Positions 54,047 to 62,750 of a stretch of 64,000 nt of DNA are shown here, in pieces. The notes under the pieces were generated by a model that did not search any database, had not been told where the DNA came from, and worked only from the letters and a program-made list of their open reading frames with translations. How positions within the stretch are numbered: position 1 is the first letter of the stretch; each line of letters opens with the position of its first letter. The position numbers were made by a program, and so were the translations under genes. The DNA is from UBA1240 sp045599185 (lineage in GTDB: Bacteria; Spirochaetota; Spirochaetia; Treponematales; Treponemataceae): contig JAZRVO010000030.1 in NCBI GenBank assembly GCA_045599185.1, positions 246,861-310,860 on the forward strand. Direction: 5' to 3'.

Positions 54047-54715
54047 ATGCCCTCAGAAGAAGTTGCAGATTTTTCAGCCGATTCAAATGGGCTTGACGAC
54101 TTTAAATTTGAAATATTTTCTGTAATAGAGGTCTCTGAGGATGTGATTAAGCTTTCGTCTTCTCAGGGGTCTTTTTTTTTACGTGCAGCATATTTGCAAA
54201 ATCTGGAAGAATTTGACATTTCTCCCAATGCTGTATTTAACCGCGAGCAGGCAGAAGACTGTTTGCAGGCGGCATTTACATATTCTGCCGAAAATGTAGC
54301 AGTAACTTACCTTGCCCGAAGCGAACAAAGCGCATTTCTGCTTAAGCGCAAGCTTTTAGCCAAGGGACATCAGGCTGAATATATAGATAAAGCCCTTGAA
54401 TATTTGAAGGGCAGGGGCTGGTTAAGCGACGAACGCTATGCCGGCGCTTTTCTGCGAAGCCGTTCAATTAACCGAAGCGAAGGGCGCGCCCGTTTAATGG
54501 GCGAACTTGCAACCCGCGGAATTGATAAAGAAACTGCAAATGTAGCCCTTGATGATTTTTTTGAACGCGTAGATGAAAACGAAATATTGCAGCGCGCTTT
54601 TGAAAAGTGCCAGCGGCAGGGCAAAAACGAAGAACAGACCCGGAATTCCTTAATGAGGCTTGGGTTTGGCTGGAAAGATATAAAAAAAGTTATGTCTGAA
54701 CAATTGGAAAATTAA
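54047..54715 (+). CDS. recX: Regulatory protein RecX
   Basis: ATG 54047 lies 19 bases after rpsI; no earlier start fits, since the longer frame would sit inside rpsI. The 222 residues hold three RecX helical repeats: SEQSAFLLKRKL, YLKGRGWLSDERYAGAFLRS, and a last repeat with KCQRQGKNEEQTRNSLMRLG. RecX inhibits RecA filaments. The N-terminal 85 residues are family-variable. Co-transcription with ribosomal genes is unusual but plausible from the spacing. Confidence 0.88.
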   Translation: MPSEEVADFSADSNGLDDFKFEIFSVIEVSEDVIKLSSSQGSFFLRAAYLQNLEEFDISPNAVFNREQAEDCLQAAFTYSAENVAVTYLARSEQSAFLLKRKLLAKGHQAEYIDKALEYLKGRGWLSDERYAGAFLRSRSINRSEGRARLMGELATRGIDKETANVALDDFFERVDENEILQRAFEKCQRQGKNEEQTRNSLMRLGFGWKDIKKVMSEQLEN

Positions 54716-54901
54716 TTTTTGTTTATAAGTTGTTCGTTTATTAGATATAATAGAGTTTTTACTTAGAGATTTTTACTATTTTGAAGATTTTTCATTGTGT
54801 TGTAAAAATAATGAGTGTATAATACAATGATTGAATATTGAAAGTTTTTTGCCCTTTGGCAAGATGTAAAAAAAAATTTGAACGAGTGAGAGGTTCAATA
54901 A

Positions 54902-55534
54902 ATGGCTAAAGACTTAAATAAAACCGTTGTATATTCTGCATTGGAAGTTGCAAATATTTGCGGTGTTGTTAACCAAACTGCGATTAACTGGATTCGTAAT
55001 GGTCATTTAAAGGCTTTTTCTACGCCGGGTGGTCAATATCGCGTTTACCGTGATGACCTTATTGTTTTTATGCAGAGCCGCGGCATGCGTATGCCTGACG
55101 ATTTTATGGCAATTGTTGCTGACAGCGAAAAGTCGCAGAACAGCATTGTAATTGTTGATGATGACCGCGGTTTGAACAATGTTCTGAAAATGTATCTTGA
55201 AAAGATTTTCCCGGACATTCAGTTTTTTCAGGCATTTGACGGTTTTGAAGCCGGCGCTTTGCTGATGGATAAAAAGCCGTTTTGCGTTTTGCTCGATTTG
55301 AACCTTCCGGGCGTAAACGGACTGGAACTTTGTGCACGGCTTAAACAGCAGGAAATGTATTCCTGCCCGTATGTAATTGTTATTAGTGCAATTGAAGATA
55401 CCGACGTTGAAGAAACTGCCAAAGCTGTGGGTGCAGACCTGTTCTTTAGAAAGCCGCTTTATTTGAAAGACGTGGCCGACAGCATGAAGGCTTTTTTTGA
55501 ATCAATTCCTGAAAAAGAAGAAGAAACCAAATAA
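54902..55534 (+). CDS. MerR/excisionase-like HTH + response-regulator receiver protein
   Basis: The 210-residue protein begins with a helix-turn-helix of the excisionase/BldC type (VANICGVVNQTAINWIRNGHL, then TPGGQYRVYRDDL; residues 10-60). A full receiver domain follows (about 80-200): IVIVDDDRGL, VLLDLNLPGVNG with the phospho-acceptor Asp, VISAIED and FRKPLYLKD with the conserved Lys. DNA-binding first and receiver last is the reverse of the common order. No kinase gene is near. AGAGG precedes ATG 54902. Confidence 0.88.
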   Translation: MAKDLNKTVVYSALEVANICGVVNQTAINWIRNGHLKAFSTPGGQYRVYRDDLIVFMQSRGMRMPDDFMAIVADSEKSQNSIVIVDDDRGLNNVLKMYLEKIFPDIQFFQAFDGFEAGALLMDKKPFCVLLDLNLPGVNGLELCARLKQQEMYSCPYVIVISAIEDTDVEETAKAVGADLFFRKPLYLKDVADSMKAFFESIPEKEEETK

Positions 55535-55553
55535 TTTTTTACTTTTGCAAAAC

Positions 55554-55600
55554 AAAAACGGGCATTTGAATTGTAAAACAGTTCAAATGCCCGTTTTTTT
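55554..55600. terminator. Bidirectional terminator between the regulator and galK
   Basis: AAAAACGGGCATTTGAA (55554-55570) pairs with TTCAAATGCCCGTTTTT (from 55582), with runs of A before and T after. It serves the plus-strand regulator and the minus-strand galK. Confidence 0.93.
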
Positions 55601-55668
55601 ATTTACCGTGATTGAAGAAAGGCTGTTTTTTAGGACATTTCATATAAACTTGATATTCGTCCATTCAG

Positions 55669-56991
55669 CTATTTTGTAATTTCAATTGAACCTTCCGGGC
55701 GAATTGACATTATATAGACCGGGTCTTTGTCGCCGGATTTTACGCCCATCGCCCTGTGCATGTAGATTTTATAGCTTTCGGTCAGTTCTTTTGGCAGCAA
55801 AGTCATCATTACGCCTGCAAAACCGCCGCCATGAATGCGGCATGCACCCGGTTTTTCGCTGTTTGCCGGGCAGTTTTTTTCAATAAAACGTTCTGTAAGT
55901 GCCAGACAAACTGAAACAGGCTGTTCCTGGGCATTGGTCGGAACGAAAACATTCTGAAGCCACTTCCATGAAGAATTGCCCGAAGCCGTGATGAGGCTTA
56001 AGAACTTTTTAAAGTCATTATTTTTCAGTGATGCAACTTCTGCGTCAACTTTTTCGTTTTCTGCCAGAAAGTGTAAGGCACGCATAACGGCGCGGTCGCC
56101 GCAAGTGCTGCGGATTTGCGGAAGTTTTTCAACGATTGTGTCAAAATCTACGCCGCGCAAAGTTTCTTTGCCGCAAAGTTTTGCAACCGCTTTCATTTCG
56201 TTTGGTACGGCACTGTATTCGGCAGAAAGGTCTGCGTGACCTTTGCCTGTGTTTACCAAAATCAAATTGTAGTTTTCCTTGGAAAAATCAAAATTGAGTT
56301 TTTCGCTTGCAGGGTTTTTAGGATTTTCAAAATCAATGGTAACAAGTCCGCCGGAAGCACAGGCCATCTGGTCCAGAAGCCCCGAATTTTTGTCCCAGTA
56401 TTTTTGCTCTGCAAACTGGCCGGCACTTGCCATCTGGCAAACTGAAATTTTTCCGCCGTTGTAAAGCTGGTTCAAAACAAGGCAAATCATCATTTCAAAG
56501 GAAGCGGAAGAACTTACGCCGGCGGCCGCAATTACTGAACTTGTAAACATGCCCTTAAAGCCGCCAACCTTAAAACCGGCCTGCTTAAAGCCTTCAATCA
56601 TTCCGCGCACAAGGGCAATTGAACCCTTTTCGCCTTCAACGCGCGCAGTTTTGTTTACGTCAATTGAATAATCTTCGTTGTAGGTAAGGTCGCAAATGGT
56701 AATAATGCCATCGTCGGTCTGTTCAATTGCACCAATGCAGTCCAGCTGAATTGACGCGGCTAAAACTTTTCCCAAATTGTGGTCGGTGTGGTTGCCGCCA
56801 ATTTCGCTTCGCCCCGGTGAAGAAAACAGGCGAATGGTGCCGTCGCCGTAACGCTTGCAGAAAGATTCTACCAGAGAATTATAGCGCCGGGTCTGCTGTT
56901 CCAGAGTGTTTTTATCCTTGCCGTAAAGTTCGGCAAACCGTTTCTGCGTGTCCGGGCTTGCAATGTATGCCAAAAGTTCTTTTGCATTCAT
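55669..56991 (-). CDS. galK: Galactokinase
   Basis: This 440-residue GHMP kinase phosphorylates galactose on C1. Motifs: GRSEIGGNHTDHN (galactokinase signature), AAGVSSSASFEMM (ATP loop) and RIHGGGFAGVMM near the end. The E. coli protein has 382 residues; the excess lies mainly at the N-terminus (about 45 residues) and in the middle, as in other Treponema homologues. GAGGAAAT precedes the ATG on the minus strand. No other Leloir gene is adjacent. Confidence 0.92.
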   Translation of the reverse strand: MNAKELLAYIASPDTQKRFAELYGKDKNTLEQQTRRYNSLVESFCKRYGDGTIRLFSSPGRSEIGGNHTDHNLGKVLAASIQLDCIGAIEQTDDGIITICDLTYNEDYSIDVNKTARVEGEKGSIALVRGMIEGFKQAGFKVGGFKGMFTSSVIAAAGVSSSASFEMMICLVLNQLYNGGKISVCQMASAGQFAEQKYWDKNSGLLDQMACASGGLVTIDFENPKNPASEKLNFDFSKENYNLILVNTGKGHADLSAEYSAVPNEMKAVAKLCGKETLRGVDFDTIVEKLPQIRSTCGDRAVMRALHFLAENEKVDAEVASLKNNDFKKFLSLITASGNSSWKWLQNVFVPTNAQEQPVSVCLALTERFIEKNCPANSEKPGACRIHGGGFAGVMMTLLPKELTESYKIYMHRAMGVKSGDKDPVYIMSIRPEGSIEITK

Positions 56992-57132
56992 ATTATTTCC
57001 TCGTAATGTATTAACAAAGGTTTTTGTTTTTCTACGTATTGCTACATTAAGAAATTTTTAATTTCAATTATGTTTTTTTGCAAGGTACAAAAATACGTTT
57101 TTATAAAAATGCACCATTTTGCTGAAGAAGCA

Positions 57133-57172
57133 TAAAAAAGGCGTTTGTTGTGATAAAATGAACAAACGCCTT
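57133..57172 (-). terminator. Terminator of the sppA unit
   Basis: AAGGCGTTTGTT (57138-57149) and AACAAACGCCTT (57161-57172) are perfect 12-bp arms. On the minus strand six T follow. It lies about 55 bases after the sppA stop. Confidence 0.9.
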
Positions 57173-57226
57173 AAAGTTTCGTCATGCTGAATTTTGTTCA
57201 GCACCTTAATTCAAAATTCCTGCGCC

Positions 57227-58510
57227 TTAAAAGCCCATGTAATAGGCAGGACCTGCCGGAATTTTATTGAACTGTTCCAGAAGCTGCAATTCCGGCAAAC
57301 TTGCCTGCTGCCGCGGCTTATCAACACCTAAAAACTTAAACAGATTCTGGAAAGGGTCTTCTTCTTTATAAGTCATAATTTCTACGTCAATTTTTTCGCT
57401 GCTGCAAAGGTTTTCGTCGTAGAAAAATTTCTGCATTTCTTTTACTGCGTCATCGTAACCGCAAACGCTGTCAATCAGACCGTTGTCGTGTGCCTGTTTT
57501 GCGCTGTAAATGCGTCCGTCGGCAATTTGTTTTGCCTTTGCAAGCGGCATTTTGCGGCTTTCGGCAACAATGCCAACAAACTGTTCGTAGCATTCGTCAA
57601 TGTAAGCCTGCATAATTTCGCGCTGTTCGTCTGTAATCGGCTGGTTGTAATTAAGCATGTTTTTGTTTTTGCCGCTTTTAAAAGTTGTGGCCTTAATGCC
57701 GTATTTTTCCATCAGCCCGGTCAAATCCAAAACCGGCCCCATAAGCACGCCAATAGAACCCGTCATTGTGTTGCGGTTTGCATAAATTTTGTCTGCGGCA
57801 CAGCTGATGTAGTAACCGCCGCTTGCAGCAGTGCTGGCCATATAAGCCCAAATCGGTTTTCCTTCACGCTTGTAGTCAAGCAGTTCAAGGTAAAGCTCAT
57901 CTGCCTGGTAAACTGCACCGCCGGGCGAATCAATAAAAAGCAGAAGGCCTTTATTGTTGTCGTCGGCTTTAAGTTCGCGCACGGTGTCTATAAGCCACTG
58001 CTGGTTGTAAGTTTCGTTTGCTTCCTGAATCGTTCCGATAATGTCCAGACGCGCAATGTAGTCGTGGTCGTAGCTGCCTGCAGAAAAAACCGGCGTTGTT
58101 TTTTTGCCGCCGAAAATTTCAAAAGGGTTTTTAACCTTTTCATTATTGCTGAAAACTTTTATATCAAAGGAAGCTTTTTCCTTGCTGCCGCCTTTTAAAG
58201 CAGAAGTTAATGCAAAAACTGCAAGCACTGCAACAAAAACCGCAAATACGGTTTTGCCTTTTTTTCCGTTTTTTTTGGCTTTGCCTGCGTTTTCCAGCGG
58301 AATTGATTTTGCCTTTACCTGACTGTTGTAAATGCTTGCGCTTTCAGCGCGTCTTGCAGAATCTTCTTTTCCGGCATAAGAAGCGGCGGAAGCATTCTGG
58401 GTTTCGGTTTCTTCAGTTTTTTCTTCGTTTGAATAAGACTTGCTTATAATTTCGGCATTTTCTGCTGTGTCAAAGCGGTTGGTTAAATTGTCGTTGTTAA
58501 AATCGCTCAT
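57227..58510 (-). CDS. sppA: Signal peptide peptidase SppA (S49 protease)
   Basis: Of the 427 residues, the first about 85 are an acidic then basic cytosolic extension, followed by one membrane helix (TVFAVFVAVLAVFALTSAL). The S49 domain has LLLFIDSPGGAVYQADEL, the catalytic Ser in ASTAASGGYYIS, NTMTGSIGV and IADGRIYSAKQAHDNGLID. It degrades leftover signal peptides and membrane protein pieces. The long N-terminal extension is unusual for a short-form SppA. It starts two bases after the DUF975 gene. Confidence 0.92.
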   Translation of the reverse strand: MSDFNNDNLTNRFDTAENAEIISKSYSNEEKTEETETQNASAASYAGKEDSARRAESASIYNSQVKAKSIPLENAGKAKKNGKKGKTVFAVFVAVLAVFALTSALKGGSKEKASFDIKVFSNNEKVKNPFEIFGGKKTTPVFSAGSYDHDYIARLDIIGTIQEANETYNQQWLIDTVRELKADDNNKGLLLFIDSPGGAVYQADELYLELLDYKREGKPIWAYMASTAASGGYYISCAADKIYANRNTMTGSIGVLMGPVLDLTGLMEKYGIKATTFKSGKNKNMLNYNQPITDEQREIMQAYIDECYEQFVGIVAESRKMPLAKAKQIADGRIYSAKQAHDNGLIDSVCGYDDAVKEMQKFFYDENLCSSEKIDVEIMTYKEEDPFQNLFKFLGVDKPRQQASLPELQLLEQFNKIPAGPAYYMGF

Positions 58511-58512
58511 TA

Positions 58513-59175
58513 TTATTCTCCTATTTCCGGGTAAAAGTCTGCGTGGCTTACAATGCCGCTTTCAAGGGCGCGGTCTTTTAAATATTTATAGGCATTTGCC
58601 ATGGAAATTTCAAAATACGGAATAACCCACACGTATAAAATTCCGCCGGTACATGCACCAAGAATAAACCAGCCCAAAAAGCTTAAATACATTAAAAATA
58701 TTTCGCTTTTGTAACCGTTCGTCATAATTATGCTAAGGCGCAGGGCTTTGCGCACGCTAATGTTAGGGTTGTCGGCCAGAATGAACATAAGCTGGGAATA
58801 CGCCACGCATTTTACAATGCCCGGAATGATGAAGCACAGCGTCCACAGAAAAACCCACAGATAGCGCCACAGGCTTGCAAGTGCACCAATAAACCAGTGC
58901 TGAAAACCTTCCAGAAAATCTGAAAAATAAGGGCGCGTCATTTTTTCGGAAATGCTGTAAATTAAAAAGAACCTTGTCACGGCAATGCTTGTAATTCCGT
59001 TAAAAACAATGGAAATAAGGCTGAAACTTTTTTCCGCAGATTCCTTAAAATTTTTGGTTATAAAACCAACGCAGACAATAATGGCCATTAAAAAAAGTGA
59101 AACCAGGGCTGCGCTGCTCCAGTTGCCTTTTAAAGATTGCCTTGCCTGTTTTTTGTATAAAACCCTGTCAAACAT
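58513..59175 (-). CDS. DUF975 family membrane protein
   Basis: ATG 59175 follows AGGAGG on the minus strand, so the longer reading to 59262 is rejected. The 220 residues begin with KKQARQSLKGNWSSAAL, typical of DUF975 (PF06161), and contain about five membrane helices (VSLFLMAIIVCVGFI; YLWVFLWTLCFIIPGIVKCVAYS). Its role is unknown in any organism. It is translated together with sppA. Confidence 0.85.
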   Translation of the reverse strand: MFDRVLYKKQARQSLKGNWSSAALVSLFLMAIIVCVGFITKNFKESAEKSFSLISIVFNGITSIAVTRFFLIYSISEKMTRPYFSDFLEGFQHWFIGALASLWRYLWVFLWTLCFIIPGIVKCVAYSQLMFILADNPNISVRKALRLSIIMTNGYKSEIFLMYLSFLGWFILGACTGGILYVWVIPYFEISMANAYKYLKDRALESGIVSHADFYPEIGE

Positions 59176-59415
59176 AAATCCTCCTGTTTTGTAAAGTATT
59201 TTTAAGCCCAAAGTTTTTTTTAAATTTGGCAAAATGCAAAAAAGGTTTAACGCTTTTTGCACCGTTTAATAAACTTTAGGCCAGCCTGTTAAACTTAAAA
59301 AAGCAGTTTTAAGTGAAAATTTATAAAAACCGCCGTATTGGTGCATTTTTTTACACAGCAACAGTAACAAAAATTGATAAAAGTGCCTATTCAGAAAAAT
59401 AGAGATTTTGCAAAT

Positions 59416-59985
59416 TTACAAGTTTTTTTCATCCAGAAGCTTAGAATATGATTTTTCTTCTATATAATGTGCATTTATCTGGCATTTTTGCAAAACCTGC
59501 AAAAGCTGCTGTTTGGCTTCTTCAATCTGCGTTTCGTTTGGGTTTGGCAAAACCGTTTCAATTTCTATAAAACTGCCAAGCCCGGTCAGTTCTACGGTTT
59601 CAATATGAAAATTTTCATAATACCAGTTGCCGGTTTTCTTTTCTTTTGTACGTTTCAGCTTAAAGCCGATTGTGTACAGGATTTTTTCAAATGCGGCACC
59701 GTCGCTTACGCTGAATTCGGTTTCTTCGTTCTGTTCAATGCCGTTTTTTTTGAAGCGCTTTTTGTGCGTAACCCAGTAAGTACAGTTTGGGGCAGAATCA
59801 TTTCCGTTTCCGTCGGCCGGTGAATCTTTCTGGGCGCGCAGGCGCAGCTCTTCATAGGGCGGGTTTTGCTGAATGAAGTAGCGGTCGCTTTTGAAGCTTG
59901 TGCCGGTAAAGCGGGCAAAAGTTTTCAGTGCGTTTTCTGTTTTTTCTGCATCGTAATTCCATGCTTTCAGTTCAATTTCCTGCAT
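59416..59985 (-). CDS. CYTH-domain protein (class IV adenylate cyclase / thiamine-triphosphatase-like)
   Basis: The 189 residues begin with the diagnostic EIELKAW (E-x-E-x-K) and continue with EELRLRAQ, TYWVTHKKRFKKNG, REETEFSV-like NEETEFSV and FIEIETVL, the alternating acidic and basic strands of the triphosphate tunnel. Two members of this superfamily have opposite roles (cAMP synthesis, or hydrolysis of inorganic or thiamine triphosphate), and sequence alone does not separate them here. If it is a cyclase it could feed the cNMP-binding protein at 41233. Single gene. Confidence 0.85.
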   Translation of the reverse strand: MQEIELKAWNYDAEKTENALKTFARFTGTSFKSDRYFIQQNPPYEELRLRAQKDSPADGNGNDSAPNCTYWVTHKKRFKKNGIEQNEETEFSVSDGAAFEKILYTIGFKLKRTKEKKTGNWYYENFHIETVELTGLGSFIEIETVLPNPNETQIEEAKQQLLQVLQKCQINAHYIEEKSYSKLLDEKNL

Positions 59986-60308
59986 GAAGCAAGTTTACAG
60001 GTTTGCCGCGGTTTTGTCTTTTGAATTGTGCGCAAAGTTTAAAATTCAATTGAATTGAAAAAAAATAAAAGGCCGCCTTTTATAATTTATTCATTAATTT
60101 TCAGGCTGTTAAGGAAAACTTAACAATTAAGGTAGCTGCCGGTTGGGAAGCGGGGAAGTTAAAAATAGTAAAAAAAGCTTGAAAAATTCCAGTTACTGCC
60201 CCAAAATAAATATTAACTAACTTTTTACCAGCAAATGGTTTATGCCGTTATTTTTTTAGGCGGCAAAAGCCTGTTTTTTTGCTTATTTTTAATTTTTAGG
60301 GGTGTTTT
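59986..60308. other. Divergent intergenic region of 323 bases
   Basis: This lies between the CYTH gene (minus) and the SPFH gene (plus) and must hold both promoters. A 14-base perfect palindrome AATTCAATTGAATT sits at 60043-60056 and may be a protein-binding site. The plus-strand gene has TAGGGGTG as ribosome site. No coding sequence was found. Confidence 0.5.
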
Positions 60309-61592
60309 ATGGGTTTAATTAAAGCCGCCGCCGGTGCAATTGGCGGAATGTTTGCTGATCAGTGGCTTGAATCAATTCAGCCGGGAGAAATGGACGATAA
60401 AACAGTTTTTGTACGCGGCGTAAAAACACGCAACGATAAGCGGTCCAGCAACACAAAGGCAACAGACCAGACAATTTCTAACGGTTCTGTCATTCAAGTT
60501 TACGATAACCAGTGCATGATTTTGACCGATGGCGGTAAAATTGTAGACTTTACCACCGAACCGGGTGCTTTTAAGGTTGACAATTCTTCCAGTCCTTCAC
60601 TTTTTGCAGGCCAGTTTGGCGATGTTCTTAAAGACACTTTTGAACGCTTCAAGTTTGGCGGAACACCTTCCGGAAGTCAGCGCGTTTATTACATAAACAT
60701 GCAGGAAATAAAGGGCATTAAATTCGGTACAAAGTCGCCCATAAGTTATTTTGACAATTTTTACAATGCAGAATTATTCCTGCGCACTTTCGGTTCTTAT
60801 TCAATTAAAATTACAGACCCGCTTCTGTTTTACAGCCAGGCTGTGCCAAAAAACGCAGACCGGGTAACAATTGACGACATTAACGAACAGTATCTTGCTG
60901 AATTTTTAAGCGCCCTGCAAAGCGCTATCAATCGTTTTTCCATGGAAGGAATCCGCGTTTCTCACGTGCCTTCAAAAAGCATGGAACTTAGCAAGTACAT
61001 GGCCGAAGTTCTGGACGACGACTGGAAAAAACTCCGCGGTATGGAAGTTCTTTCGGTTGGTATTCAAAGCGTTTCTTACGATGAAGAATCGCAGAAACTT
61101 ATCAATGTGCGCAACCAGGGTGCAATGCTTAGCGACCCTACCATTCGCGAAGGCTACGTACAGGGTTCTATTGCCCGTGGCATGGAAGCAGCAGGTTCTA
61201 ACGCGGCTGGTGCAATGACCGGTTTTGCAGGAATTGGCATGGGAATGAACAGCGCCGGCGGTTTTATGAGTGCGGCGAGTCAGGCAAATGCGGCACAAAT
61301 GCAGGCACAGGCACAGGCCAGCGCAATGCAGCAGGCACAAGCCCAGCCGGTTAACAATGCCAATGCATGGACATGCAGCTGCGGCGAAAAGAATACGGGC
61401 AAATTTTGCGGCAAATGCGGAAGCCCAAAACCGCAGGCAGAAACCTGGACATGCAGCTGCGGTGCAACTAACACCGGCAAGTTTTGCAGCGAATGCGGAA
61501 GCCCAAAACCGCAGGTAGGCCCGTGGACATGCAGCTGCGGTGCAACCAACACCGGCAAGTTCTGTAGCGAATGCGGCAAGCCGCGCCAGTAA
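60309..61592 (+). CDS. SPFH/Band 7 protein with three C-terminal zinc ribbons (YdjI-like)
   Basis: The 427 residues start GLIKAAAGAIGGMFADQW, typical of the YdjI/virion-core-like SPFH proteins. The Band 7 domain extends to about residue 300 (GSVIQVYDNQCMIL, YYINMQEIKGIKFGT, ITDPLLFY). An Ala/Gln/Met-rich linker follows (about 315-350), then three near-identical zinc ribbons (WTCSCGATNTGKFCSECG). In Bacillus subtilis YdjI helps recruit PspA to the membrane with YdjG and YdjH; the two genes that follow match those. No pspA is present in the window. Confidence 0.85.
   Translation: MGLIKAAAGAIGGMFADQWLESIQPGEMDDKTVFVRGVKTRNDKRSSNTKATDQTISNGSVIQVYDNQCMILTDGGKIVDFTTEPGAFKVDNSSSPSLFAGQFGDVLKDTFERFKFGGTPSGSQRVYYINMQEIKGIKFGTKSPISYFDNFYNAELFLRTFGSYSIKITDPLLFYSQAVPKNADRVTIDDINEQYLAEFLSALQSAINRFSMEGIRVSHVPSKSMELSKYMAEVLDDDWKKLRGMEVLSVGIQSVSYDEESQKLINVRNQGAMLSDPTIREGYVQGSIARGMEAAGSNAAGAMTGFAGIGMGMNSAGGFMSAASQANAAQMQAQAQASAMQQAQAQPVNNANAWTCSCGEKNTGKFCGKCGSPKPQAETWTCSCGATNTGKFCSECGSPKPQVGPWTCSCGATNTGKFCSECGKPRQ
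61368..61589 (+). repeat. Three tandem 78-base units encoding zinc ribbons
   Basis: Units start at 61368, 61446 and 61524 (TGGACATGCAGCTGCGG each), the last being slightly shorter. Nucleotide identity is high, so the copy number can change by recombination or slippage. Confidence 0.9.
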
Positions 61593-61688
61593 CAAACCTT
61601 AAATAATTTTCAATATGGCTTTTGCAGGCAAAACCGCAGAAGCCATAAGTTTAATTGGCAACTAATTGCAAGCTAAAATGAGAAAAAA

Positions 61689-62750
61689 ATGATTTCACTG
61701 TATAAATGCCCCAATTGCGGCGGTTCTATGGTTTTTATGCCCGAAAAGGGCAACTTTAAGTGTGAATATTGTACAAGCACATTCAGCGAAGACGAATTGC
61801 GCGGAATGGAATTAAAGCATCAGGGTGAACAGAGCCAGAATTTTGCTGCAGATTCCCCCAATGAACAGAATGCTGAAGACGTGGCATTTTACGACTGCCC
61901 TCAGTGCGGTGCGCAAATTGCCTGCCCTTCAACCCAAATGGTAAACACCTGCTTTTACTGTCACAATTCGGTAATACGTGCCCAAGCGGCAGACAAAGAC
62001 TTTAAGCCCGATTTGATTATTCCCTTTGAAATTTCTAAGGAAAAGGCGACCCAGACCTTTTTGAAATGGGCGCAGAAACATAAATTTGTTCCCGGCAACT
62101 TTTTCTGCAAGGAACAGATAGAAAACCTTACCGGCGTTTATTACCCTTACTGGATTACTTCCGTTAACGCAGACTGCGACGCAACCTTTAAGGCCGAAAA
62201 AGTAAACCGCCGGGTTAGCGGCAATGTTGAATATGTAACAACCCGCAGTTTTGCCGTAAACCGCAGCGGCAATTTGAATTTTCCAAACATGGCAAACAAG
62301 GCGCTTAAAAAAGCCGAAACCCGTTTTGTAGAAAGCGTTTTGCCATTCAACTGGGAAACCTTTAAGCCGTACAGCGGCGCGTACCTTTTGGGTTTTCAGG
62401 CCGAATGCCGCGATACAGAAAAAGCCGACTTGCAGGCAACCGTTGATGAAAACGTAAATTCCTATGCAAGCAGCATTTTGTTCAATTCTGTTTCGGGTTA
62501 TACAAGCGTAAAAACCGAAAGCTGCAACGTTAAAAAGGTAAAGGAAGAATGGAAATATGCGCTTTTGCCAATATGGACGATTACGTACCGGGGCAACAAA
62601 GGCAAAATTTACAGTTTTGCGCTTAACGGCCAGAATGGTGCCAGCTGCGGCGAACTGCCGGTGAGCGGCAAAAAAATGTTCGCTTTGTTCAGCGTGGTTG
62701 CTGTTGTAACATTCGCCATAGTTTCGGCACTGGAGTATTTTTTATGTTAA
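61689..62750 (+). CDS. Zinc-ribbon membrane protein (YdjG-like)
   Basis: The 353 residues have two zinc ribbons (YKCPNCGGSM...CEYCTSTF at residues 5-32; YDCPQCGAQIAC...CFYCHN at about 65-95). A soluble middle domain comes next (PDLIIPFEISKEKATQTF, YYPYWITS, LLPIWTITYRGN), then one C-terminal membrane helix (MFALFSVVAVVTFAIVSAL). This is the layout of B. subtilis YdjG, a membrane anchor of the PspA/YdjI stress complex. The end overlaps the next start by seven bases. Confidence 0.82.
   Translation: MISLYKCPNCGGSMVFMPEKGNFKCEYCTSTFSEDELRGMELKHQGEQSQNFAADSPNEQNAEDVAFYDCPQCGAQIACPSTQMVNTCFYCHNSVIRAQAADKDFKPDLIIPFEISKEKATQTFLKWAQKHKFVPGNFFCKEQIENLTGVYYPYWITSVNADCDATFKAEKVNRRVSGNVEYVTTRSFAVNRSGNLNFPNMANKALKKAETRFVESVLPFNWETFKPYSGAYLLGFQAECRDTEKADLQATVDENVNSYASSILFNSVSGYTSVKTESCNVKKVKEEWKYALLPIWTITYRGNKGKIYSFALNGQNGASCGELPVSGKKMFALFSVVAVVTFAIVSALEYFLC

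Noticed and set aside
57488..58198. Open frame of 236 codons opposite sppA
   Set aside because: The S49 protease on the minus strand has all motifs; the plus-strand frame has none.
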